Origin: JAHECQ01 sp963775125
GTDB lineage: Bacteria > Actinomycetota > Acidimicrobiia > Acidimicrobiales > SZUA-35
Reading direction: 5' to 3'
Length of the DNA: 64,000 nucleotides
NCBI GenBank assembly: GCA_963775125.1
Contig: CAVZHQ010000002.1
Location: forward strand, 992,001-1,056,000
Below, one piece after another: positions 34,392 to 43,305 of this stretch. The notes beneath the pieces were generated by a model. That model worked only from the letters and a program-made list of their open reading frames with translations, was not told where the DNA came from and did no database searches. Position 1 is the first letter of the stretch; each line of letters begins with the position of its first letter. The position numbers and the translations under genes are program-made.

Positions 34392-37300
34392 CTAGAGGCC
34401 GAGGCCGACGTCTGGCTCTTCGTGCTCGATGGCTTGTCGTGGCGCGTTGCCGCGGGGTACGGCGGACGAGTACAGACGTTGATCGAGTTCGTGGTTCCGG
34501 TCCGGCCACTGGGCGGCCTCGCGAACGGGGGTTGCGTGTCGGGTTTCGAGGTCGGCGATGGTGGCCTCGAGGTTGGTGATGGCGTTTCGGGTGTTGCGGA
34601 TCTGTGTGGGGAGGATGACGTTGTCGATGGTTGCGTTGGCGATCTCGGGTTGGTGTCGGCGGCGGCGGAGGGGCCGGTCGTAGTGGTCGAGTGTGGCGGC
34701 GGCAGCTTCGAGCCGGCGTTGCTGGTGTTCAAGCCGTTGGCGGTGTTGGTCGAGTTGGTGTCGTACCCGACGCAGGTCATCTGGTTCGTGGCGGAGTCGG
34801 TTGGCGGGGTCGGCGGGTTGGTCGATGCGGTGGCGGTGTTGGCCGGGTCCGGGGAGGGTGGGTTGGTGGCGGTTGAGTTCGTCGTGGCGTGTGTGGGCGG
34901 GTTGGCCGATCCAGTTGTGGGTGATGGCGGTGGCGAGGATGTCTCGGGCCGTGTGTTCGCCGGTGGTGACGATGAAGGCGTGGTTCTGGTGGCGGCCGCG
35001 GGTGAGGGGGACGTAGACGCCGCGAACGTCGGTGGGGGCGTCGAGGACGAGGAAGGACTGGTCGACGGTGCGGCCTTGGGTGGCGTGGCTGGTCTGGGCG
35101 TAGGCGAGTTCGACGTGGTGGTTGACGTAGTCGGCGGGAAGCCGGACGGTACCGGTGGGGCCGTGAACGGTGAGGTCGCCGTCTGGGTGGATGCGATCGA
35201 TGGTCCAGTGATCGCGGTTACGGATCATGTGTTGTTGGTCGGTGTGGAGTTGGCGGTGGTTGCGGCGGGTGGCGATGTCGTCGCCGAGGTAGAGCCGGTA
35301 GGTGCCGGTGTGGACGGTCGGCCCGCGGGGGTCGAGTTCGCCGGCGATGAGGCGTCGTTGTTGGGCTGCGTTGTTGAGGCGGGTGACGGTTTCGTTGGTG
35401 GGTGCGGCGAGGGTGACGGTGTCGCCGTGTCGGCGGGCGGTTTCCCACGCGTCGAGGGCGGCGGTTTCCATGCGGTTGGCGGTGCCGCCGTGCAGTCGGC
35501 CGTGGGTGTGGTAGAGGTCGGCGACGGTGGGGTCGCCAGAGCGGAGCCGGAGCGAGGCGGTTCGTTCCCAGTCGTTGGTGAAACGGTGGACGTGGTCGAG
35601 TTCGATGGCGTCGTGGGTGTCGATGAGGTGTTGGAACATGCCGCCCCGTCCGACGGCGGAGAACTGCATCGGGTCGCCGACCAGGGTGACACGCCAGTTG
35701 CGGCGGTCAGCGAGGGCGGCGAAGCGGTCGAGGGTGTCGGTCGCGACCATGGCGGCTTCGTCGACGATGACGGTGGTGCCGGCGGGGAGGTCGTAGCGGC
35801 GGTCGGGTGGCCGTTGGAGCGAGTGTTCGGTGACGAGTTTGTCGATGGTGTCGGCGTCGACGCCGGTCGCGGCGGCGAGCACGTCGGCGGCTGCGGCAGA
35901 GGGGGCGACACCGAACACGGGCCGATGCTCGGCTCGGAGTTGCTCGACTGCGGGGGTGAGAGCGGTGGTTTTCCCGGTGCCGGCGGGACCGACGACGAGC
36001 ACGAGGTCGGCGTCGCCTGCGACCGCTGCCGCGGTTTGGGCCTGCGGGACGGTCAGTCCGATGTGGCTGCGGTCGACAGCAGCGACTGAGTCGATGCCGG
36101 CCCGGTGGGTGCGGCGTTCGGCCCACGTGAGCAGGCGTGCTTCTTGGTCCAGGATCGCCAGGGTGGTGAGGGCCCGGTCAGCGACCGATTCGGTGATGGG
36201 TCGCCCGTCACGGCGTCTGATCGCCCCGTCGGGGATGGGCCGGGAAATGTCGACGCAGTACTGGGAGATCGCGATGTCGGTGAGACGGTCGACGATCCGG
36301 AGAAATTCGGACGGGTCGGTCACGAGGTCGGTCGGGACTGCAGCGGCGAGTTCCCGGGTGAGCTCGGCCGGCCGCCACGTCGACTGCCGCTGCGCGAGGC
36401 GGTCGATGGCTTGACCGATCATGGCTCGCAGGGTCGAAGCGTCGAGACGGCGGGGCTCGACGCGATGGAGGGCGCGGTCGATGATCTCGGCGGGCTCGTG
36501 GCCCAGGTTGCGGATCTGGTCGGTCCAGGCGTCGTGCAGGCGGGTCGTGGGTTGGGGTTTGAGGGGTCGGCTTTCGAGTACGGCTTCGCGTTCGAGGCGC
36601 CATCGTTCGCGTGGTGTCGGATGGCGTTCGAAGGTGTCGATGAACCGGTCGAGTTTGATGTCGATGCGGCGTTGGATTCCGGCGGTGCGGCTCGAGAACG
36701 TTTCGAGGACCTGGTCGGGTAGGTGGGCGATCTCGGCGATGCCGTTGACGACGGTCTGCCACTCGACTCCGAGGCGCAGAGTGAGTTCGCTGCGGAGCAC
36801 GGCGTGGTAGATCGCCGACAGTGTCCGCTGGTCGAGTTTGAGCAGCCGTGCGTCGAGCGCGAGCCATCGACCGTCGGGTGACGCGACCCGGTTGGCGATC
36901 ACGACGTGGGTGTGCAGTTGCGGGTCGAGTGCCCGCGAGGTGTGTTGACGGAACGCGGCGGCGATGATGCCGTCGGCGTCGACCACCGCGATCTGGCCGT
37001 TGATGCGGTAGCGGGTGTGGGCGTGGGATTCGATCCAGGCGATCATCGTGGCCACGGCGGTGTCGTGCGCGGCCAGGGCTGCGGTCCGGGTAGCGGGATC
37101 GCCGACGGCGAACAGAACCGACACCGACTTGGGGGCCGAGGCGGTGATGTCGAAGCCGCGCACCGAGCGTTCGCTGTAGCGGCGGCCGAGCAGGACGGAG
37201 CCGCCGGTGCGGGGATCGTGGCCGGCCATCACCTGGAGGAAGGCAGCGTCGTCGATGTCACCGACGAGTCCGAGCGCTGCGGCACCCCGTCCGTGCCACC

Positions 37301-37400
37301 GGCCCTTGGGTTCGCTCTCGTCGAGGTAGTAGTCCCCCGGGTCGTCGAGATAGTAGGCGCCGGCGTCGGGACCTTTCAGTGTTGTCACCCGCGCGGTCAT
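34392..37400 (-). CDS. MobF-type conjugative relaxase-helicase
   Basis: The 1002-residue product has an N-terminal TrwC relaxase domain with the MobF signature YY-x6-YY (GAYYLDDPGDYYLDE, about residues 16-25), the GFDITASAPKSVSVLFA block and the metal-binding HTH in DPQLHTHVVIANR. A C-terminal SF1 helicase carries Walker A GPAGTGKTT, TVIVDEAAMV and GDPMQFSAVGRGG. It nicks oriT, stays covalently bound and unwinds the strand for transfer. ATG 37400 was chosen because it places the YY motif at the usual distance; an in-frame start at 37451 exists. The helicase is followed by a charged helical tail. Confidence 0.93.
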   Translation of the reverse strand: MTARVTTLKGPDAGAYYLDDPGDYYLDESEPKGRWHGRGAAALGLVGDIDDAAFLQVMAGHDPRTGGSVLLGRRYSERSVRGFDITASAPKSVSVLFAVGDPATRTAALAAHDTAVATMIAWIESHAHTRYRINGQIAVVDADGIIAAAFRQHTSRALDPQLHTHVVIANRVASPDGRWLALDARLLKLDQRTLSAIYHAVLRSELTLRLGVEWQTVVNGIAEIAHLPDQVLETFSSRTAGIQRRIDIKLDRFIDTFERHPTPRERWRLEREAVLESRPLKPQPTTRLHDAWTDQIRNLGHEPAEIIDRALHRVEPRRLDASTLRAMIGQAIDRLAQRQSTWRPAELTRELAAAVPTDLVTDPSEFLRIVDRLTDIAISQYCVDISRPIPDGAIRRRDGRPITESVADRALTTLAILDQEARLLTWAERRTHRAGIDSVAAVDRSHIGLTVPQAQTAAAVAGDADLVLVVGPAGTGKTTALTPAVEQLRAEHRPVFGVAPSAAAADVLAAATGVDADTIDKLVTEHSLQRPPDRRYDLPAGTTVIVDEAAMVATDTLDRFAALADRRNWRVTLVGDPMQFSAVGRGGMFQHLIDTHDAIELDHVHRFTNDWERTASLRLRSGDPTVADLYHTHGRLHGGTANRMETAALDAWETARRHGDTVTLAAPTNETVTRLNNAAQQRRLIAGELDPRGPTVHTGTYRLYLGDDIATRRNHRQLHTDQQHMIRNRDHWTIDRIHPDGDLTVHGPTGTVRLPADYVNHHVELAYAQTSHATQGRTVDQSFLVLDAPTDVRGVYVPLTRGRHQNHAFIVTTGEHTARDILATAITHNWIGQPAHTRHDELNRHQPTLPGPGQHRHRIDQPADPANRLRHEPDDLRRVRHQLDQHRQRLEHQQRRLEAAAATLDHYDRPLRRRRHQPEIANATIDNVILPTQIRNTRNAITNLEATIADLETRHATPVREAAQWPDRNHELDQRLYSSAVPRGNAPRQAIEHEEPDVGLGL

Positions 37401-37510
37401 CGCAGCCACCCAAGAACGGTGGTGCAGCGGTTCCCGGCACGGGTTGTGCACCCGTCTGTCGTTCTGGGGTGCGGGTTGGGGACGATGATCGGGAACGGCA
37501 AAGGGGTCTC

Positions 37511-37840
37511 TCAGGCGCCGAACGGGAGCGACGGTTGCGCTGCGTTCGATCCGGCGGGCGGACCGGGGCTATCGACGCGGGCAGTGGTTGTGTCGCCGGT
37601 CGAAGCCGGGCTCGGCCGGACGGCGGCCCGGCGGGCGTCGTCGAGTTCTCCGGGAAGTGGGGGGTCGAACCCGAGGAGCGATGCGAGGGTCGGGCGGGTC
37701 ACGATCGACCGGCCACCGATCCTCACGATCGGAAGCTCGCCCCTGGACACCAGGTCGTAGGCGGTCGAGCGTCCGACGCCGAGAAGCTCGGCAGCCTCAG
37801 CGATCGAATAGACCAACCGAGCCCGGGCCCGGCCCGTCAC
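37511..37840 (-). CDS. xis: Excisionase-family DNA-binding protein
   Basis: The 109-residue product has a MerR-like winged helix at residues 10-60 (YSIAEAAELLGVGRSTAYDL, VSRGELPIVRIGGRSIVTRP), the standard helix-turn-helix 17 excisionase fold. A disordered Pro-rich tail follows. Placed between int and the relaxase, it probably acts as recombination directionality factor for excision, and possibly also as a regulator. Confidence 0.8.
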   Translation of the reverse strand: MTGRARARLVYSIAEAAELLGVGRSTAYDLVSRGELPIVRIGGRSIVTRPTLASLLGFDPPLPGELDDARRAAVRPSPASTGDTTTARVDSPGPPAGSNAAQPSLPFGA

Positions 37841-37862
37841 CGGCGGCCCCCCGGAGTCGACA

Positions 37863-37887
37863 GCCCGCGCGCCTCGTGTGCGCGGGC
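37863..37887. terminator. GC-rich hairpin between int and xis
   Basis: An 8-bp stem (GCCCGCGC with GTGCGCGGGC-type arm) closes a 9-nt loop, 120 bases past the integrase stop. There is no T-run, so terminator function is tentative. Confidence 0.35.
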
Positions 37888-38006
37888 GTGAGCGGGCAGC
37901 TCCCGACGAGCTCGTGATTCTTGCAGCACATCACGGGAAGGCGGTTCCGCGGTCCCGAACGCGACAAGCGTCGGCCAGAAATCTGCGAATCAGTCTGGGT
38001 CGACGG

Positions 38007-39176
38007 TCAGTGGGAGATTGGCTTCGCGTCGTTGAGGAGGCGGTCCCAGGCGTCGATGGCGTGAGGGAGGCTCGGGCGGACGTTGTGGCGGTATCCCTGG
38101 GTGGTGCGGGTGTCGCTGTGGCCGGCGAGGTCGGCGACGTCGAGAAGGTTGTCGAGTTGGTCGCTGACGAGCGACACGAAGGAGTGTCGTAGTTCGTAGG
38201 TGGTCCAGCTGTCGCCGAGTCCCGCACGCTTGCACAGCGTTTGGAACGCCCGGCGCATGTTCGACATGGTGAGCGGGGTGCCGTTGCTGCTGCAGAACAC
38301 GAACCCGTCGGGGTCGTAGAGGCCCAAGAGTTCTTGTTCGTCGCGGTGGCGGGTGAGAGCAGCGACCAGGAGGGGGTGGAGGCCGATGGTTCGTTTGCTG
38401 CGGGCGGTTTTCGGTGTGGCCTGGCCGACGTACTTGTCGTCGACTTCGAGGGCTCGTTCGGCGATGTGGATGTTGGGATCGTCACCGTTGAGGGTGACGT
38501 AGGGCCAGCGGAGTCCGGCGAGTTCGCCGGGCCGGAGGCCGCACATGAGTCCGGTGAGCCACATGGCGGGGCGGGGATCGGCGGGGATGGCGTCGGTGAG
38601 TAGTGCTTGGGCTTGTTCGATGGTGAAGCTCTTGCGCTGCTTCGAGGGACGGATCGCCGGCAACAAGACGTCGGTGGCGGGGTTGGTCTTGATTCGACGT
38701 TCGCGTTGGGCGTGTTGGAGGGCTTGGTTGAGGTAGTTCCAGTTCCGGTCGATGGTGCTGGTGGCGTAGCCGCGGGCGGCCATCGCCGCGAAGAGTTCCT
38801 CGAGTCGTTGGGTGGTGGTCTGGTCGACTCGGAGTTGACCGATCACCGGCACGACCGAGGTGCCGAGGAGTTGACGGGCGTTCGCGATCGTGTTCGCCGA
38901 CTTCGGGCGAGCGTGGCGTGACTTGCGAGTGGGAGCGACGTTCGGGCAGTCCGCGTCGAACCAGGCCTGGATCGCCTCGGCGAACGTGGTGCCCTTCGAC
39001 CCGACCGGATCGGGCAGCATGCTCTGCGCCCGCAGCGTGACGAGCGCGTCGAGGTCGGCCTGGGCATCGGCCTTCACTGCCCGTTCGACTTTGCGTCGCG
39101 ACCCGTCAGGGAATCGGACCCACGCCATCCACCGTTGCTTCGACTCGTTCCACCGCACCGTCGGACGTTTGGCCAA
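38007..39176 (-). CDS. int: Tyrosine-type site-specific integrase
   Basis: The 389-residue integrase has an N-terminal arm-binding-type segment (VRWNESKQRWMAWVRFPDGS), a SAM-like core-binding domain and a catalytic domain. Catalytic residues are Arg215 (MCGLRPGEL), Arg330 and His331 (YELRHS), His353 (LAGHSD) and Tyr362 (QGYRH). The box-II His is replaced by Tyr, as in many phage-type integrases. It lies about 115 bases from the tRNA/att core and catalyses integration into tRNA-Ala. The remnant at 31302 is a close relative. Confidence 0.95.
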   Translation of the reverse strand: MAKRPTVRWNESKQRWMAWVRFPDGSRRKVERAVKADAQADLDALVTLRAQSMLPDPVGSKGTTFAEAIQAWFDADCPNVAPTRKSRHARPKSANTIANARQLLGTSVVPVIGQLRVDQTTTQRLEELFAAMAARGYATSTIDRNWNYLNQALQHAQRERRIKTNPATDVLLPAIRPSKQRKSFTIEQAQALLTDAIPADPRPAMWLTGLMCGLRPGELAGLRWPYVTLNGDDPNIHIAERALEVDDKYVGQATPKTARSKRTIGLHPLLVAALTRHRDEQELLGLYDPDGFVFCSSNGTPLTMSNMRRAFQTLCKRAGLGDSWTTYELRHSFVSLVSDQLDNLLDVADLAGHSDTRTTQGYRHNVRPSLPHAIDAWDRLLNDAKPISH

Positions 39177-39191
39177 CCGCTGACTCCTCTT

Positions 39192-39233
39192 GCGTAGCCC
39201 CAGGCGAAAAGGCTACGTCCGATCTGGCTACGT
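39192..39233. repeat. Right-arm GGCTACGT repeats (putative integrase arm sites)
   Basis: GCGTAGCC, then GGCTACGT at 39211 and again at 39226, mirror the left-end set including an AAAA before the first direct copy. They lie between the int start and attR, where arm-type sites and the int promoter are expected. Confidence 0.55.
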
Positions 39234-39289
39234 CGGCAACTTCTCCGACTCCCTGGGAGAGGTTGACCCACTCTGACCTGGGGAAATCC

Positions 39290-39337
39290 CGTGGAGCTGA
39301 GGGGAATCGAACCCCTGACCCCCTGCATGCAAAGCAG
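39290..39337. repeat. attR: 48-bp core within tRNA-Ala
   Basis: Perfect match to 28808-28855. It spans the 3' half of the tRNA gene from the anticodon stem to the discriminator base plus two bases. Confidence 0.9.
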
Positions 39338-39365
39338 GTGCTCTAGCCAACTGAGCTACAGCCCC
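39292..39365 (-). tRNA. tRNA-Ala (anticodon UGC)
   Basis: The sequence GGGGCTGTAGCTCAGTTGG begins a full cloverleaf: acceptor GGGGCTG pairs with CAGCTCC, including the G3-U70 pair that marks tRNA-Ala; anticodon stem CCTGC/GCAGG holds TTTGCAT with anticodon TGC; T arm GGTTCGATTCC. Length is 74 and CCA is not encoded. It is the attachment site of the element and remains intact. Confidence 0.97.
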
Positions 39366-39488
39366 AGGAGCGGTTGAGCCTAGCGTGTCGATTGGGTGGA
39401 ACGCGTCCCGGCCGCTTGTCGAGCCGGAGCGGGTTCCAGACCCCTGCCGCTTTCGATCCGAACCACCGACTCGTGGGAGGCTTGACCG

Positions 39489-40430
39489 ATGCGAATCGCA
39501 ATCGTTGGATGTGGTGCCATGGGCTCGGTGTACGCCGGTCTGCTTGCCGATGGAGGCAACGAGGTCTGGGCGGTCGACACCTGGGCGGAGCACACCGATG
39601 CCATCAATACTTCCGGCCTGCGGGTGCAGGGCGCATCGGGTGATCGCACGGTCCGACTCGCCGGCGCAGTCGCCGCACCAGATCAGATACCTGGCCCGGT
39701 CGACCTGGTCATCCTGGCCACCAAGGTGGGTCAGGTGACCGACGCAGCCGAAGCGCTCGGGCCGATTCTCGGAGAGGACACGCCGGTGTTGTCCATCCAG
39801 AACGGACTGGGCGGGCCGCAGCGAGCGGCCGCTGCGCTCGGCTCTGATCGAGTGGTCATCGGCGTCGTCGGCGGTTTCGGCGCGTCCATGGTCGGCCCGG
39901 GCCACGTGCATCACAACGGTATGGAGCTGGTTCGGTTGGGCGAGTTCGCCGGACCCGGCGTGTCGCCGCGGGTCGAGGCCATCGCCGACGTCTGGCGTAG
40001 CGGCGGCTTCAACGTTGCCGCCTACGAGAACGTGCATCAACTGGTGTGGGAGAAGCTGATCTGCAACGTTGCCTTCTCTGGGCCGTGCACGGTCACCCGC
40101 CTCCGAGTGGGCGAGCTGCTCGATGACCCCGATGCCTCGTTGCTGTCGGCAACTTGCGCCGCCGAGGCGTTCGAGGTGGCCATGGCCAAGGGGATCCCGC
40201 TCAGCTTCGATGATCCCGTCGCCTACACCCGCCAGTTCGGGAGCAAGATCGGCGGTGCCAAACCGTCGATGCTGCTCGACTTCGAGGCCGGTCGACGCTG
40301 TGAGATCGATGCCATCAACGGCGCCATTCCGGTCGCCGCAGCCGAGGTTGGACTGAAGGCGCCGGGGAACGTTGTGGTGTCTTCGCTCATTCGGTCGCTC
40401 GAGACGCACTCCTTGGGGACTGGTCGGTGA
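39489..40430 (+). CDS. panE: 2-dehydropantoate 2-reductase family protein (PanE/ApbA)
   Basis: The 313-residue NADP-dependent reductase has the nucleotide-binding GCGAMGSVYAGLLADGG at residues 7-23, ILATKVGQV and SIQNGLGGPQ, and the conserved Lys/Asn segment WEKLICNVAFSG. It is predicted to reduce ketopantoate to pantoate in CoA synthesis. Because it is coupled to an MFS carrier (GTGA overlap), it may act on a related 2-oxo acid in another pathway. Confidence 0.8.
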   Translation: MRIAIVGCGAMGSVYAGLLADGGNEVWAVDTWAEHTDAINTSGLRVQGASGDRTVRLAGAVAAPDQIPGPVDLVILATKVGQVTDAAEALGPILGEDTPVLSIQNGLGGPQRAAAALGSDRVVIGVVGGFGASMVGPGHVHHNGMELVRLGEFAGPGVSPRVEAIADVWRSGGFNVAAYENVHQLVWEKLICNVAFSGPCTVTRLRVGELLDDPDASLLSATCAAEAFEVAMAKGIPLSFDDPVAYTRQFGSKIGGAKPSMLLDFEAGRRCEIDAINGAIPVAAAEVGLKAPGNVVVSSLIRSLETHSLGTGR

Positions 40431-41746
40431 GGTCACTCACCAGGCTCTCCCGCCCGGGGTCGGCAACGGCCGGCGAACAGGCCGGCTTCTTCTACGGCTG
40501 GGTCATCGTCTGGACGGTGTTCCTCGTCCTGCTGACCACCGCAGGGCTCGGGTTCTACCTGGCGTCGGTCATCTTGAATGCTGGGGTGAAGGAACTCGGT
40601 ATCAGCGTGCAGGAAGCGTCGTTGGGCCCGACCCTGTTCTTCTCGATCTCGGGTCTCACCGGCTTCCTGTTGGCGAAGAAGCTGAATGCGACCGACCTCC
40701 GGTGGTTCTACCTGGCGGGAGGAGTGATCGGATCGGTCTCGTTGGCCTCGCTGCGCTGGGTCGACACCCTTGCCACCTATTACGTGTTCTTCGCGGTCTA
40801 TGGGATCTCGTTTGCCTTGGCCGGGCTTGTGCCCGGAACGACCCTCGTGGCCCGCTGGTTCGATCGCCGTCGTCCCACCGCGCTGTCGTTCGCGTCGACG
40901 GGCTTGTCCATGGGCGGCATCGTGCTCACGCCCCTGGCTGCCGCCAGCATCGAGGACCACGGTCTTGCTGCGTCGGCCAACTGGATGGCCATCGTGTGGT
41001 TCATCGGCGTCGTTCCCCTCGCGCTGTTGCTCCTGCGCAACTTTCCGGCCGACCGAGGCCTGGAGCCCGATGGCGCGCCAACCCCGCCACAGCCCAGACC
41101 CGTCGCCGGCGCTGCCTTCGCCGTCGCTCTGCGCACTCGGTATTTCCGATGGCTCTGCTTGACCTACGGCATGATCTTCCTGGCCCAGGTCGGCGCCATT
41201 GCTCACCTCTACCGTCTCGCAAGTGAACGCACCGGAGAGTCAACGGCCCGTATCACTGTCGCCAGCCTTGCCTTCACCAGCGTTCTGGCCCGGCTGGCCA
41301 GCGGCATCGTGTTGCGGTGGATGAGCACCAAAACGCTGACCACGGTGCTCACCGTCGCCCAAGCTGCGGCGCTGATCTGCCTGTCGCTCGCCAACTCGCG
41401 TGTCACCGTCCTGGCCAGCACGGTCTTCTTCGGGATGAGCGTCGGCAACCTCTTGATGCTGCAGCCGCTGCTCCTGGCCGAGGCCTTCGGCGTGAAGGAG
41501 TACAGCCGCATCTACTCACTCAACCAGCTCGCGGGGACAGTTGGCGTCGCCGGCGGGCCGTACCTGTTGGGGTTTCTCCACGATCAGGCCGACTATCGCT
41601 TGGCGTTCGTCGTTGCGGCAGTGGCCAACGTCATCGGCTTCATGGCACTCCTGTTGGCCGGCCCCACCAGCCAAGCCCAACGGCTGTGGCAGGAACCGGC
41701 CCCCGTCGTGGGCGGGCCGGCGCTGGCTCAGTCGGCCAGGGCGTAG
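40427..41746 (+). CDS. MFS transporter (monocarboxylate/oxalate-formate antiporter-like)
   Basis: The 439-residue product has about 12 hydrophobic segments, starting FFYGWVIVWTVFLVLLTTAG, with the MFS loop motif ARWFDRRRPTALSFASTG between segments 4 and 5. Its N-terminal YGW(V/I) pattern is common in OFA/MCT-like carriers. Substrate cannot be read from sequence. GTG 40427 overlaps the panE stop, so the two probably share a transcript. Its 3' end overlaps the convergent beta-propeller gene by 19 bases. Confidence 0.8.
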   Translation: MRSLTRLSRPGSATAGEQAGFFYGWVIVWTVFLVLLTTAGLGFYLASVILNAGVKELGISVQEASLGPTLFFSISGLTGFLLAKKLNATDLRWFYLAGGVIGSVSLASLRWVDTLATYYVFFAVYGISFALAGLVPGTTLVARWFDRRRPTALSFASTGLSMGGIVLTPLAAASIEDHGLAASANWMAIVWFIGVVPLALLLLRNFPADRGLEPDGAPTPPQPRPVAGAAFAVALRTRYFRWLCLTYGMIFLAQVGAIAHLYRLASERTGESTARITVASLAFTSVLARLASGIVLRWMSTKTLTTVLTVAQAAALICLSLANSRVTVLASTVFFGMSVGNLLMLQPLLLAEAFGVKEYSRIYSLNQLAGTVGVAGGPYLLGFLHDQADYRLAFVVAAVANVIGFMALLLAGPTSQAQRLWQEPAPVVGGPALAQSARA

Positions 41747-43305
41747 AAGGTGCCGTTGCGAGAGCCCACGTAGATCCGGCCGTCCCAGACCGCCGGGGTG
41801 CTCTCGATGCAGCCACCCAAGGTCACGCTCCAGAGCGGAGCCGGCGGTGACGCGGTCAGGTCGAAACCGTGGAGTACCCCTTCGCAGTCGCCCTGAATCA
41901 ACACGTCGTCGACCACCACCGGGCTCTGCCAGAGCGGGCCCGGCAGGTCGAGTTTCCACCGTTCCGCTCCGGTCGCCCGGTCGAGGCCGAGCACTCGGCC
42001 ATCGTCAGTCGAGACCACGAGGAGGTCGCCGGCCAGCGCCGGGGTGGCCCACACGCCGGAATCGAGCCCCGAGTTCGCTTCACGGCTCCAGACCACCGGG
42101 TTGTCGGGTTTGGACGGGTCGAGCTTGATGATTTGGCCCAGCTCCTGGGCCCGAGCGTTACCGCGCTCGTATTCGCTGGCCACATAGAGCATGCCCGCAT
42201 CGTCGATGACGATCGAGGCGTCAGTGTCGTCACCGTTCCAGAACCGGAAGACCCGCGTGGGTTCTCCGCCCGTGGTGAGGGTGGACAGGTCCCAACCCTG
42301 CACGAGCCCACCCGAGTTGGCGAAGTACAGCGTGTTGCCGCTGATGGCCACCGAGTTCTCGATGGAGACATCGGTGTCGACCGCGGCGAGCAGTTCGTCG
42401 TCCCAGCCGGGGGCCGAGAACACGATCTCGGGGTCGACGGTGACGAGGCCGGCAGCGTCGTACGCCCGGTTGAGCTTCACCACGAAGAAGCGAGAGTTCT
42501 CGCCCCCTTCGAACAGGTAGTCGTCGATGATGAGGCCGGAGCCGTCCCAGTCATTGTTCCAGAGGGTTGGCTTGACCGCGTCGGCAGCGAGCTTCCACAG
42601 CGCGGTCGGCTCGGGTCGGTCGAGGGCGACGACGTGATAGAAGTTGTCCCGGCTGCCGGTGTACAGCAGCGGGAAACCGTCGGGGTCGATGGTGATAGTG
42701 CCCTTGATGATGTCGTCGGTGGCGTACGGCGGATAGACGACCGTGCCGGTGGCGGGATCGAGGAAGTTGACGTTCCGGTTGTACGCGCCGAAGGCCAGCC
42801 ACCAGGCCGAGTCATTGCCCGGCGGGTGGAAGATGGCCGGCTGACCCGTCCACCCGGACCCGCACCACTGCTTGTTCTCGCCGCCGACCGGCGAGTTCGA
42901 ACAGCCAATGTCGAAGGTCCAGATGACCTTGGGGTCCGCAGGCACGGGGCCGGCGCCGTAGAACGACCGAGTGGGGTTGCCGCGGAAGGTCAACAGGCCC
43001 TCGACCCCGCCGAGCGCCGACCACGGATGACCCGAAGACTGCGGGTCCACCCAACCGGCGAAGTCGGTGAACGTAGGAGCGGCCGTGGTCGGGGGCTCGG
43101 TGCTCGTGGGTGCCGTGGACACGGTGGAGGGGCTGACCGTGGATGGCGTGCCGTCCACGCCCGTCTGGTCGTCGGCGCGCTCTGCCGCCAGAGCGTCCTG
43201 AGATGCCTGCGGTTTCTGCAGGACGCTGTTCCCGACGACCAGCAGCCCACCGAGTACGGCCACCAGGGCGACGGCTTTGAGGACCCAGGGCGCTGGGCTG
43301 GTCAT
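41728..43305 (-). CDS. Membrane-anchored PQQ-like beta-propeller protein
   Basis: The 525-residue product has an N-terminal membrane anchor (WVLKAVALVAVLGGLLVVG), a Thr/Pro-rich linker and a set of PQQ/quinoprotein-like repeats (VVSTDDGRVLGLDRATGAER, YVGSRNGTFYALAD at the end). The sequence lacks obvious quinone-binding catalytic residues, so it may be a scaffold or binding propeller outside the membrane. Its ATG overlaps the prfC stop, suggesting coexpression with a translation factor, which is likely incidental. Confidence 0.75.
   Translation of the reverse strand: MTSPAPWVLKAVALVAVLGGLLVVGNSVLQKPQASQDALAAERADDQTGVDGTPSTVSPSTVSTAPTSTEPPTTAAPTFTDFAGWVDPQSSGHPWSALGGVEGLLTFRGNPTRSFYGAGPVPADPKVIWTFDIGCSNSPVGGENKQWCGSGWTGQPAIFHPPGNDSAWWLAFGAYNRNVNFLDPATGTVVYPPYATDDIIKGTITIDPDGFPLLYTGSRDNFYHVVALDRPEPTALWKLAADAVKPTLWNNDWDGSGLIIDDYLFEGGENSRFFVVKLNRAYDAAGLVTVDPEIVFSAPGWDDELLAAVDTDVSIENSVAISGNTLYFANSGGLVQGWDLSTLTTGGEPTRVFRFWNGDDTDASIVIDDAGMLYVASEYERGNARAQELGQIIKLDPSKPDNPVVWSREANSGLDSGVWATPALAGDLLVVSTDDGRVLGLDRATGAERWKLDLPGPLWQSPVVVDDVLIQGDCEGVLHGFDLTASPPAPLWSVTLGGCIESTPAVWDGRIYVGSRNGTFYALAD

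Larger units (their letters stand above)
28808..39337. mobile_element. Integrative element inserted in tRNA-Ala(UGC)
   Basis: A perfect 48-bp direct repeat (28808-28855 and 39290-39337) covers the 3' part of tRNA-Ala and bounds about 10.5 kb. The tRNA stays whole at the right end. Just inside that end are a tyrosine integrase, an excisionase and a MobF relaxase-helicase, the layout of actinobacterial integrative and mobilisable elements. No replication initiator, coupling protein or FtsK/TraB-like translocase was found, so I infer mobilisable rather than self-transferring. The left half contains decayed genes and a dead insertion sequence. Confidence 0.85.

Noticed and set aside
34326..36089. 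A 587-codon plus-strand frame antisense to the relaxase
   Set aside because: It is a Val/Gly-rich mirror of the relaxase reading frame, common in high-GC DNA; the minus frame has all MobF and helicase motifs.
39228..40436. A 402-codon minus-strand frame opposite panE
   Set aside because: It also reads through the tRNA gene, and the plus strand has a clear reductase with a nucleotide-binding motif.
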